DNA of 6,300 bases, taken from assembly GCA_002690755.1 (NCBI GenBank), contig NZFT01000074.1:41234-47533 (forward strand), written 5' to 3'. Below the pieces are notes generated by a model. The model made no database searches. It was given only the letters and a program-made list of their open reading frames with translations, and was not told where the DNA came from. Made by a program: the position numbers and the translations under genes. Shown piece by piece: positions 1 through 5,676 of this stretch (its first letter is position 1; every line of letters begins with the position of its first letter). Origin of the DNA: Phycisphaerae bacterium. GTDB lineage: Bacteria; Planctomycetota; Phycisphaerae; Phycisphaerales; SM1A02.

Positions 1-1511
1 CCGGGGTTCTCGCCCGCCACGGGAATGGCCGCGGTCAGGAGTCGCACCGCGTCGAGCTCGTCGCCGCCCCCGTCGTCGACGAGGATGGTGACCCAGGGGC
101 GTCCGAGATCCCGGGCCGCCGCGAGCAGCACCGCCTCCTCGAGCAACCGTCGACGCTCGACGATCTCGACCGCGACCACGCGCCCGGTGAATCCCGCCGG
201 TGGACGCCCGTTGATCGCCAGCGCGAGGGGCTCCTCGCCCTCCTCGACCACCCGGCGGAGCATCCGGTCGGCCGAAACGGATGCACGTCGAACCGTCTGC
301 AGGAGTCCCCGCCCGACCTGACCGCTTCGCACCGGCACCAGTTTCGATGACTCATCGGCCGCCGAATCCTCTTCTTCGAGCGGCTCGCCCCGAGGAAGAT
401 CGAGGGTCGGCCGGATCTCCAGGAGGACGTCGCGAAGCTTGGTCGCGAGCGTGGACGGATCACGGGCGTCTCCCGGCTCGATGACCGCGTCGCTGCCGCC
501 GGGCACGCGTCGCCACGCGACCTCCGCGACGATCTCGCCTCGGCGTCGAAGTCGTTCCGCGATCTCGATCACCGGTGCGGCGAGCAGTCCGGGGCGGGTC
601 TCGATCACCAGCACGGTGCGTGAACGGACGAGCAGGCGTTCGATCAAGGAGGCGTCGAGCGGATTCACGAGCCCCACGTGGATCGCGGGGATCCGCCCGG
701 TGAGGCGGGTCTCCTCCAGCACGTGACGAACCGAACGAGATGCGAGCCCCGATGCCACGATCGCGACCGTCTCGCGTTCGCCGGGACTGGGCATCCCCAT
801 CGCCGAATCCAGTTCGAGACGACGTCCCAATCGCGCGAGATCCTCTCCACCGGTCAGCCTCGGACCGCGTCGTCGCCGCAGCGAGGCCGCGGTGTCGATG
901 GTCTCGACGATCCGGTTGGCCCGGACCGTGATGGTGACCGCCACCGACAGCAGGGACGCGTCGACGACGATCGCGGCCGGACCGTCGGACACGTCGGCCA
1001 GCCGCGCCGCATGTTCGATCTTCAAGCGAAGGTCGTCGAGACCGGTGGTCTCGAGGACCGGGATGCCGAGACCGGCGAGCAGGGATCGTGCGGGGGTTCC
1101 CGGCGCCGCCTGGGGGTCGTCCACCGCGATCACGACCAGCCCCCGGCGGGCCGCGTCCCCGCCGCGGCCGATGGCGTCGACGGCCCGGGGGATCTCGTGC
1201 GTGGCGACGATCGCGACCGCCGCACCACGATCCGCGAGCCGCCCCGCTTCGACGAGTCTCCGCTCGGGGCTTCGTCGGGCGACGAAGGCGAGCCGGTGCC
1301 GATTCAGCACTCGCGCGATCACCGGATCCTCGGAGGCCGCGAGCAGGCGATCGAACGCCCCGCCCACGTCGACGAGGAGCCCGCCGATCACCACCTCGGA
1401 TTCGAGCACGCTCTTGAGCACGATCGCGGGGGCGTCCATGAGCTCACGCCCCTCGGCGCGGTCGAACACCTCGGCGTCGACGATCGGCGAGCGTCGTGGG
1501 GCATCCAGCAC
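1..1511 (-). CDS. Divergent IorA-like (2-oxoacid:ferredoxin oxidoreductase alpha-like) protein, C-terminus beyond window
   Basis: An open frame of about 503 codons without a stop runs from a GTG at 1511 to the left edge, so the end of the protein is missing. The order of segments matches indolepyruvate:ferredoxin oxidoreductase subunit alpha, which oxidises aryl pyruvates using thiamine diphosphate (ThDP) and an iron-sulfur ferredoxin. An N-terminal PYR-like domain (about 25-190) contains a SPERR stretch near residue 83, aligning with the family's NEK glutamate, and LVVIAVDDP near 125, aligning with the family's VADDP. A transketolase-C-like domain follows (about 247-335; TVAIVASGLASRSV, then TVLVIETRPG). 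The family's GYPGTPS loop is replaced by GGLLVDVGG, the SSQNEQD loop is lost, and no CPGCPH motif is present up to residue 503. An acidic linker (about 378-390) precedes an unassigned segment. The protein is probably catalytically altered. An in-frame ATG at residue 25 is an alternative start, but the upstream residues resemble the family's N-terminus. The real-gene call is firm; the family call is moderate and made from memory of the family. Confidence 0.68.
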   Translation of the reverse strand, partial: MLDAPRRSPIVDAEVFDRAEGRELMDAPAIVLKSVLESEVVIGGLLVDVGGAFDRLLAASEDPVIARVLNRHRLAFVARRSPERRLVEAGRLADRGAAVAIVATHEIPRAVDAIGRGGDAARRGLVVIAVDDPQAAPGTPARSLLAGLGIPVLETTGLDDLRLKIEHAARLADVSDGPAAIVVDASLLSVAVTITVRANRIVETIDTAASLRRRRGPRLTGGEDLARLGRRLELDSAMGMPSPGERETVAIVASGLASRSVRHVLEETRLTGRIPAIHVGLVNPLDASLIERLLVRSRTVLVIETRPGLLAAPVIEIAERLRRRGEIVAEVAWRRVPGGSDAVIEPGDARDPSTLATKLRDVLLEIRPTLDLPRGEPLEEEDSAADESSKLVPVRSGQVGRGLLQTVRRASVSADRMLRRVVEEGEEPLALAINGRPPAGFTGRVVAVEIVERRRLLEEAVLLAAARDLGRPWVTILVDDGGGDELDAVRLLTAAIPVAGENP

Positions 1512-1517
1512 GATTCG

Positions 1518-1523
1518 ATTGTA
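1518..1523 (-). promoter_or_regulatory. Candidate -10 element TACAAT directly upstream of the IorA-like gene
   Basis: On the minus strand TACAAT lies six bases before the GTG start at 1511, inside the 28-base gap after the HAD gene. No Shine-Dalgarno sequence is visible before that GTG. The spacing would put transcription start at or next to the first base of the start codon, giving a leaderless message. No good -35 hexamer is visible 16-18 bases upstream. The gene may also be read through from the HAD gene. Confidence 0.35.
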
Positions 1524-1539
1524 CGAGGCGTGGCTCGGT

Positions 1540-2394
1540 TCAGTCGTGTTCCAGCAGTCGACGGATCGCGTCCCCCACCCCGGTGCCCGGCGGTCCGGTC
1601 CGTCGATCGGCGACCGCGATCACCCGAGGATCGGCGTTCTCCATCGCGACTCCGATGCCCGCGTTCCCCACCATGCCCACGTCGTTCAACCCATCGCCGA
1701 TGGCCGCCACCGCCTCGCGGCCGACCCCCCGGCGCCCGGCGATCCGCTCGAGCATCGTCCACTTGTCGACCGCGGGATCGAACGCTTCGAGCAGGTGGAT
1801 GCGATCCCCGGACACCTCGGATTCCACCACCGCCTCCCAGGCCTGCAGCAGCACGCGATCCCCGAGCGCGGCCTGGATCTCCTCGACCACGTGACCGAGC
1901 GCGGAGCCGACCGCGGTCGTGCCGACGCGAACCGTGTGCGCCAGCGTCGGGACGTCGGCGAGGTGTTCGACCCAGCGCGCGTTCACGTCGTGTCGTTCGA
2001 ACCACCATCGCGTCGCCTCGCTGACGGTGTCGCGCCCGATCATCCAGTAGTCGCAGCCGGCCTGCGGGGCATCCTGCAGAAGATGGACGACGTGACCATG
2101 GCGACGCAGTTCGGTCGTCACCGCCACGGCGACTTCGGGATGGATCACGCTTCGTTCGAGCGTCTCACCCGTCGCCGCTTCGTGCAGCAACGCGCCGCCG
2201 GCGGCGATCATCGGGCCGGTCGCTTCGATCGGCTGAAGCGCCTCGAGCGATTCCGACCAGGATCTGCCGGTCGCGATCACGACCATCACGCCCGCGTCAC
2301 GCGCCGCATCGATCGCCGCCCGATCGGTGTCGGTGACTCCCCCGCGGGTGAGCAGGGTTCCGTCGAGATCGATGGCGATGAGACTGGGCTTCAT
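1540..2394 (-). CDS. Cof-type HAD-IIB family hydrolase (sugar-phosphate-phosphatase-like)
   Basis: The 284-residue product has all four haloacid dehalogenase motifs. Motif I is DLDGTLL with nucleophile D9 and acid/base D11. Motif II is the threonine of IATGRS (T42). Motif III is the lysine in FDPAVDKW (K211). Motif IV is GDGLNDVGMV (about 233-242), which binds magnesium. A large insert between motifs II and III (roughly 80-200) is the C2-type cap that sets substrate choice, and the length is normal for the Cof/YbiV/YidA group. These soluble enzymes dephosphorylate sugar phosphates, nucleotides or cofactor precursors; the substrate here cannot be read from the sequence. The ATG at 2394 is chosen because it puts motif I at the usual N-terminal position; the frame stays open upstream to 2883, but only as antisense of the phosphotransferase gene. 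It is divergent from that gene and followed 28 bases later by the IorA-like gene, possibly as an operon. Confidence 0.93.
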   Translation of the reverse strand: MKPSLIAIDLDGTLLTRGGVTDTDRAAIDAARDAGVMVVIATGRSWSESLEALQPIEATGPMIAAGGALLHEAATGETLERSVIHPEVAVAVTTELRRHGHVVHLLQDAPQAGCDYWMIGRDTVSEATRWWFERHDVNARWVEHLADVPTLAHTVRVGTTAVGSALGHVVEEIQAALGDRVLLQAWEAVVESEVSGDRIHLLEAFDPAVDKWTMLERIAGRRGVGREAVAAIGDGLNDVGMVGNAGIGVAMENADPRVIAVADRRTGPPGTGVGDAIRRLLEHD

Positions 2395-2435
2395 GGTGTG
2401 TTTCGATCGACCGGACGCGGCGTCGGGGACGTCGG

Positions 2436-2441
2436 AGCATA
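2436..2441 (-). promoter_or_regulatory. Candidate -10 element TATGCT for the HAD hydrolase gene
   Basis: On the minus strand TATGCT lies 41 bases before the ATG at 2394, in the divergent intergenic region, and would give a leader of about 35 bases. It fits the loose TANNNT form of a sigma-70-type -10 box. The matching -35 position is GC-rich and does not resemble TTGACA, so support is weak. Confidence 0.25.
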
Positions 2442-2444
2442 CGG

Positions 2445-2462
2445 GATCCGCCACGCCGGATC
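2445..2462. repeat. Dyad GATCCG-N6-CGGATC between divergent genes (possible operator)
   Basis: Two perfect 6-base inverted arms, 2445-2450 and 2457-2462, are separated by six bases. The element lies in the middle of the 97-base gap between the HAD gene and the phosphotransferase gene, where the -35 regions of both candidate promoters would fall. This position suits a regulator acting on both genes. Six-base dyads containing GATC arise easily by chance in this GATC-rich sequence, so function is only a possibility. Confidence 0.3.
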
Positions 2463-2477
2463 GCCGAGGACGCGTGG

Positions 2478-2483
2478 TACGAT
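2478..2483 (+). promoter_or_regulatory. Candidate -10 element TACGAT for the phosphotransferase gene
   Basis: TACGAT ends eight bases before the ATG at 2492, so a transcript from it would be leaderless or have a leader of one or two bases. Only a weak GAGGG lies between it and the ATG, too close (one base) to be a standard ribosome binding site. No TTGACA-like -35 is seen. The placement repeats that of TACAAT before the IorA-like gene. Confidence 0.38.
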
Positions 2484-2491
2484 TCGAGGGC

Positions 2492-3493
2492 ATGACCACG
2501 GTCCCGGAAGAAACCTCGACCTCGGTTCCGGTCCCGGTCCCGGTCCCGACCAACGACCGGCGGACGATTCTCGGCCACGCCCTCGGGCCCTTGCTCCGAA
2601 AGACCCTCGAAGGGCGGCTCGGCGAGATCCGCTGGTTCCGGACGGACTGGCAGCGCAGCGGCGCCGCGACCGGTCGGGCTCGATGGACGACGGCGACGGG
2701 CGAGGAGCTCGAGGTGGTCGTCAAACTTCCCGTGAGCGAACGGGAATTCCGCTGGCTTGGTCGACTGCAGGATGCGATCGAACCGCTTCCGGTGCCGAAA
2801 CTCCTCGCATCGGGCGACCTGCTCGGTGGATACGACCTGGCCTGGGTGGTCATCGAGCACCTGCCCTTCGGCCCCCTCGGCACGCACTGGGAAGACGATC
2901 ACATCCTTCGAATGACCGAGGCTGCGGCACGCTTCCAGGCCGCAGCGGCGGGCCATCCCATCGACCGTCCGATTCGTCAGGAGGACTGGGAACGCCTGCT
3001 GAAGCGATCACGCGAGGCGGTGCGCGGCCAGAAGATCAGCCAGCCGACTCGATGGCGAAGGACGCTCAAGTCGGTGGCCCGGCACCTCGACGCCATCGCC
3101 GAGGAGTGGCAGGGTCGCGGTCCGATCGCGTGGATCCACGGCGACCTCCACCTGGCCAACGGCATGGGCCGCGAAACGAACGGCACCGGTCCGGTGGTCC
3201 TCATCGATCTCGCCGAAGTCCGCCCCGGGCACTGGGTGGAGGATGCGGTCTACCTCGAACGACTGCATTGGGCCCGGCCTGAACGACTCAAGGGCCGGAA
3301 CCCGGTCCGACTGCTCGCCGCCGCGCGGCGCCGGCGGGGACTCGAGGTGGACGAGGATCACCCCCGACTCGCGGACCTGCGCCGAATCCTGATCGCGGCC
3401 TGTGCCCCGGCCTTCCTGAAGACCGAAGGCCTCCCCCGCTATCTGGATGCGGCCCTCGACCATCTGGAGCGAGGCCTGCGGCGGTTCGCCTGA
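2492..3493 (+). CDS. APH/choline-kinase-like phosphotransferase, substrate unknown
   Basis: The 333-residue product has the protein-kinase-like fold signature of the aminoglycoside phosphotransferase (APH) superfamily. The N-lobe has a probable ATP-binding lysine in VVVKLP (about K78), a following glutamate (about E85) and a hinge-like segment around WVVIEHLPFG (about 119-128). The C-lobe carries the catalytic loop HGDLHLAN (216-223) with D218 as base and N223, then the metal-binding aspartate in LIDLAE (D239), followed by W and an ED pair (VEDAVYLE). All catalytic residues look intact. The first 25 residues include a Val-Pro repeat and are probably disordered. Such genes are often annotated as aminoglycoside kinases, but most act on small metabolites, sugars or choline, and nothing here points to antibiotic resistance. 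The ATG at 2492 is chosen because the upstream in-frame sequence (from 2327) is antisense of the HAD gene. A hairpin follows the stop. Confidence 0.9.
   Translation: MTTVPEETSTSVPVPVPVPTNDRRTILGHALGPLLRKTLEGRLGEIRWFRTDWQRSGAATGRARWTTATGEELEVVVKLPVSEREFRWLGRLQDAIEPLPVPKLLASGDLLGGYDLAWVVIEHLPFGPLGTHWEDDHILRMTEAAARFQAAAAGHPIDRPIRQEDWERLLKRSREAVRGQKISQPTRWRRTLKSVARHLDAIAEEWQGRGPIAWIHGDLHLANGMGRETNGTGPVVLIDLAEVRPGHWVEDAVYLERLHWARPERLKGRNPVRLLAAARRRRGLEVDEDHPRLADLRRILIAACAPAFLKTEGLPRYLDAALDHLERGLRRFA
2525..2548 (+). repeat. Four tandem GTYCCG hexamers encoding a Val-Pro repeat
   Basis: Four consecutive 6-base units (GTTCCG once, GTCCCG three times) encode four Val-Pro dipeptides at residues 12-19 of the phosphotransferase. 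A further isolated GTCCCG unit occurs at 2501-2506. The unit is two codons long, so gain or loss of copies would keep the frame and only change the length of the N-terminal tail. Confidence 0.85.
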
Positions 3494-3518
3494 GGATCCT
3501 CCCCCATGGCCTTGAACC

Positions 3519-3544
3519 GGGGTTTTCATCATCCCGAAAGCCCC
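3519..3544 (+). terminator. Hairpin after the phosphotransferase gene, possible terminator without U-tract
   Basis: GGGGTTTTC (3519-3527) pairs with GAAAGCCCC (3536-3544) in a 9-base stem containing one G-U wobble, closed by an 8-base loop. It starts 26 bases after the stop codon at 3493 and lies upstream of the promoter-like motif of the next gene. No run of T follows, so it is not a classic intrinsic terminator. It may assist termination or protect the 3' end. Confidence 0.45.
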
Positions 3545-3566
3545 TCGTACACGGCGGCGGGCCTGC

Positions 3567-3572
3567 TACCAT
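3567..3572 (+). promoter_or_regulatory. Candidate -10 element TACCAT for the YfgM-like/rluD pair
   Basis: TACCAT lies downstream of the hairpin and 58 bases before the ATG chosen for the membrane protein gene. It overlaps the upstream in-frame ATG at 3571, which would then lie before the transcription start and not be usable. It shares the TACNAT pattern with the motifs at 2478 and, on the minus strand, at 1518. No clear -35 is visible. Confidence 0.3.
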
Positions 3573-3616
3573 GCGGCGTCCCGAACCGTCGTCGGTCGAC
3601 GGGCTGGACACCGTGT

Positions 3617-3620
3617 GGAG
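3617..3620 (+). promoter_or_regulatory. Weak Shine-Dalgarno GGAG supporting the start at 3631
   Basis: GGAG lies ten bases before the ATG at 3631, slightly longer spacing than optimal. The alternative ATG at 3571 has no purine-rich element at a suitable distance. Together with the TACCAT motif over 3571, this favours the downstream start. Confidence 0.35.
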
Positions 3621-3630
3621 CTCCCCGACC

Positions 3631-4446
3631 ATGGACGATCGTCTCAAGCAGGTCCAGACCAGCGACCTGACCGATTCCCGGCTCAATCACGAGTTCGTCG
3701 CCTGGCTCAAGACGTCCGGCATGAACTACCTGCTCATGCTGCTGCTCGTCGCCTGCGCCTTCCTCGCATGGGACTGGTGGAACCGCAAGCAGGGCGAGGC
3801 GATCGACACGGCGTGGACCGAACTCGCGTCCGCGACCAGTCCGGCCGCCCTGCGCGGCGTCGCCCGGACCCACGCCGCCGTCGACGGCGTCGCGGAACTT
3901 TCGCTCCTCACCGCCGGTGACATCCTGCTGCAGTCGGTCAGGTCCGGCCTTCGACCCGGACTCGCCGCCGGTGACGAAGGCGCCGAACTCACGCCCGAAG
4001 ACAAGGCGAAGAGCCTCGTCGAGGCGGACGCCTTCTTCGCCGAAGCGGTCGAACTCGCCTCGGCCCGACCCGGATTCGCCGGCAAGCCCATGATGATCGC
4101 GGGCCTGTTCGGACGCGCCGCGGCCGCCGAGGGCGCCGGTCGACTCGACGACGCCAGAACCCCCCTCGAAAAGGTGGTCGAGATCTCGACGCCCGAGTAT
4201 CCCCCGCTGGCCGAGCAGGCGAACGCTCGCCTCGAGAATCTCGACGGCATCGAGGCGCACGCGAGCCTTCCGAATCAGGCTGATCTCCCGGTGATCGCCG
4301 TCGGCGAGGAGGAGGCCTTCACGGTCCCCGCCGCGGACGATCTGCTCGAGATGTTCGAGGCCGAGGACGAAGAGGCTGCGGAAGCGACTTCGGAAACCGG
4401 GGACGAAGCGGCCCCCGAGGCCACCGAGACGCCCGCGGCCCCGTGA
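3631..4446 (+). CDS. YfgM-like single-pass membrane protein with TPR_21-type helical domain
   Basis: The 271-residue product has a short charged cytoplasmic N-terminus, including HEFVAWLKTSG, then one hydrophobic segment at about 31-50 ending in WDWWNRKQ. An alanine-rich, helix-forming domain follows (about 55-210), and then an acidic, Glu/Ala/Thr-rich tail (about 220-271). This order matches YfgM and the TPR_21 family: N-terminus inside, helical-repeat domain outside, associated in E. coli with the Sec translocon and periplasmic chaperones. Segments such as the one near LDDARTPLEKVVEIS (about 163-177) look like one TPR helix pair; the other repeats are degenerate. The acidic tail is not typical of YfgM. 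The start at 3631 is preferred; the ATG at 3571 would add 20 residues (MRRPEPSS...) with no family resemblance. The stop overlaps the start of the next gene by four bases, so the two are likely co-translated. The membrane topology is well supported; the family assignment is moderate. Confidence 0.78.
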   Translation: MDDRLKQVQTSDLTDSRLNHEFVAWLKTSGMNYLLMLLLVACAFLAWDWWNRKQGEAIDTAWTELASATSPAALRGVARTHAAVDGVAELSLLTAGDILLQSVRSGLRPGLAAGDEGAELTPEDKAKSLVEADAFFAEAVELASARPGFAGKPMMIAGLFGRAAAAEGAGRLDDARTPLEKVVEISTPEYPPLAEQANARLENLDGIEAHASLPNQADLPVIAVGEEEAFTVPAADDLLEMFEAEDEEAAEATSETGDEAAPEATETPAAP

Positions 4447-5660
4447 CCGGCCGCGACGAATCCGACGACGTCATTCCGCCGGCGTCTCCGTCAACCCCGA
4501 CGCCGGAACCCGGCGAGGGCGAGGAAGCCCCGCTGTTCGACGCCGGTGGCAAGGTGGATCGCGATGCGATCTACCGCCAGCACGAGACCCGGTCCGACGA
4601 CGACACGCCGGTGCAGGTGCGGCTTGAACTGACCCGGGATCTCAAGAAGCGGCTCGACCGCTATCTCGTGGATCGCATTCCCTTCATGAGCCGGACCGCC
4701 CTGCAGCGGCTGATCGAGGAGGAAGCGGTGACCGTGAACGGTCGTCGCCCCAAGGCGAGCACGCGACTCCGGCTCGGCGACGTGGTCGAGGCGGTGCTGC
4801 CGCCCCCCCCGTCGAACGAGATCCCTCCCGAGGACATTCCGCTCGACGTCCTGTTCGAGGACGACGATCTGATCGTCCTGAACAAGCAGCCGGACATCAT
4901 CGCCCACCCCGCCCGGGCCATGAAGTCCGGAACCATCGTGAACGCCCTGAGCTGGCGCTTCCGCCACCAGACGTCCGGCGGGCTCTCCACCGTCGGCGAG
5001 GAGTTCGCCCGACCCGGCATCGTCCATCGACTCGATCGGTTCACGTCGGGCGCGATGGTCGCGGCGAAGACCGACACCGCCCACTGGCGACTCGGCCATC
5101 AGTTCCAGGCCCGCACCGTCGACAAGCGATACCTCGCGATCGTTCACGGCGTGGTGCGTCGCGACCGGGATCTGATCGACCTGCCACTCGGACGTCATCC
5201 GAGGATCTTCGACCGGTACGCGGTTCGCCACGACGAGGCCGGCAAGGAGGCGCGGACCATCTACCGGGTCCGCGAGCGGTACGACGGCTTCACGCTCGTC
5301 GAACTCCAACTCCTCACCGGCCGCACCCACCAGATTCGAATCCATCTCTCCGAGATCGGCCATCCGATCGTCGGCGACGACTACTACGGCGGCCGGAAGC
5401 TCCCCCGCCGGGCGGTGGTTCCGGAGCGGGCCGAAGCCGACGGTCGATCCAGTGATGCACCACTGATGGCCCGCCAGGCCCTCCACGCGGCACGGCTGGA
5501 GTTCGATCATCCCATCGCCGGTGATCGGCGTGCCTTCGAGGCGCCGCTGTGGCCGGACGTCCGCGGCTTCCTCGATGCGCTGCGCGAACACCGCGATCCC
5601 GCGCCGGTCGAGTCGGCCGAGGCGATCGTGGACCTCGAGCCGGACGGCTCCGAGGGCTGA
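4443..5660 (+). CDS. rluD: RluA/RluD-family 23S rRNA pseudouridine synthase
   Basis: The 405-residue product converts specific uridines in RNA, most likely 23S rRNA, to pseudouridine. An N-terminal extension of about 60 residues, rich in Pro, Glu and Asp, precedes an S4 RNA-binding domain (about 68-120; KRLDRYLVDR, then AVTVNGRRPKAS). The catalytic domain starts near 133 with VLFEDDDLIVLNKQ. The signature HRLDRFTSG (195-203) holds the catalytic D198. The GRTHQIRIHL motif and HPIVGDDYYGG follow, then QALHAARLEFDHP. The core matches E. coli RluD well, but the exact target (RluD, RluC or RluA type) cannot be decided, so the symbol is provisional. Phe200 stands where the family usually has Asp or Asn. 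The GTG start at 4443 overlaps the preceding stop as GTGA, which implies coupling; the next in-frame start candidates lie much further in. No terminal U-rich terminator is seen; a small hairpin spans the stop. Confidence 0.9.
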   Translation: MTGRDESDDVIPPASPSTPTPEPGEGEEAPLFDAGGKVDRDAIYRQHETRSDDDTPVQVRLELTRDLKKRLDRYLVDRIPFMSRTALQRLIEEEAVTVNGRRPKASTRLRLGDVVEAVLPPPPSNEIPPEDIPLDVLFEDDDLIVLNKQPDIIAHPARAMKSGTIVNALSWRFRHQTSGGLSTVGEEFARPGIVHRLDRFTSGAMVAAKTDTAHWRLGHQFQARTVDKRYLAIVHGVVRRDRDLIDLPLGRHPRIFDRYAVRHDEAGKEARTIYRVRERYDGFTLVELQLLTGRTHQIRIHLSEIGHPIVGDDYYGGRKLPRRAVVPERAEADGRSSDAPLMARQALHAARLEFDHPIAGDRRAFEAPLWPDVRGFLDALREHRDPAPVESAEAIVDLEPDGSEG

Positions 5661-5676
5661 TCCGCGATCGATCAGC
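5656..5676. terminator. Small symmetrical hairpin at the convergent rluD/mraY junction
   Basis: GCTGATC (5656-5662) and GATCAGC (5670-5676) form a perfect 7-base inverted repeat around a 7-base loop. The TGA of the pseudouridine synthase (5658-5660) and the TGA of mraY on the other strand (5672-5674) lie at mirror positions in the two arms. The position suits a bidirectional terminator, but the stem is short and no T-run follows on either strand. Confidence 0.4.

Noticed and set aside
678..2024. Plus-strand open frame of 448 codons
   Set aside because: Antisense to the IorA-like and HAD genes; the translation is Arg/Pro/Asp-rich low complexity with no recognisable domain, as expected for a shadow frame in GC-rich DNA.
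2395..2883. N-terminal extension of the HAD hydrolase to an ATG at 2883
   Set aside because: The extra 163 residues are antisense of the phosphotransferase gene, have no domain and would displace HAD motif I from its usual N-terminal place.
892..3282. Plus-strand open frame of 796 codons, the longest in the window
   Set aside because: It crosses antisense of the HAD gene, the divergent promoter region and then an out-of-frame part of the phosphotransferase gene. Its composition is skewed (Arg, Ser, Pro, His) and it has no domain.
2492..3493. Aminoglycoside resistance gene
   Set aside because: The kinase motifs are those of the whole APH/choline kinase superfamily. No residue or neighbour points to an antibiotic substrate, and the chromosomal housekeeping setting argues against it.
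3492..3501. Perfect palindrome GAGGATCCTC at the phosphotransferase stop codon
   Set aside because: It has no loop, so it cannot form a useful RNA hairpin, and short GATC-centred palindromes are frequent in this sequence.
3529..4260. Minus-strand open frame of 243 codons
   Set aside because: Gly/Glu/Arg-rich shadow of the YfgM-like gene, which has a clear membrane segment and a family-like layout.
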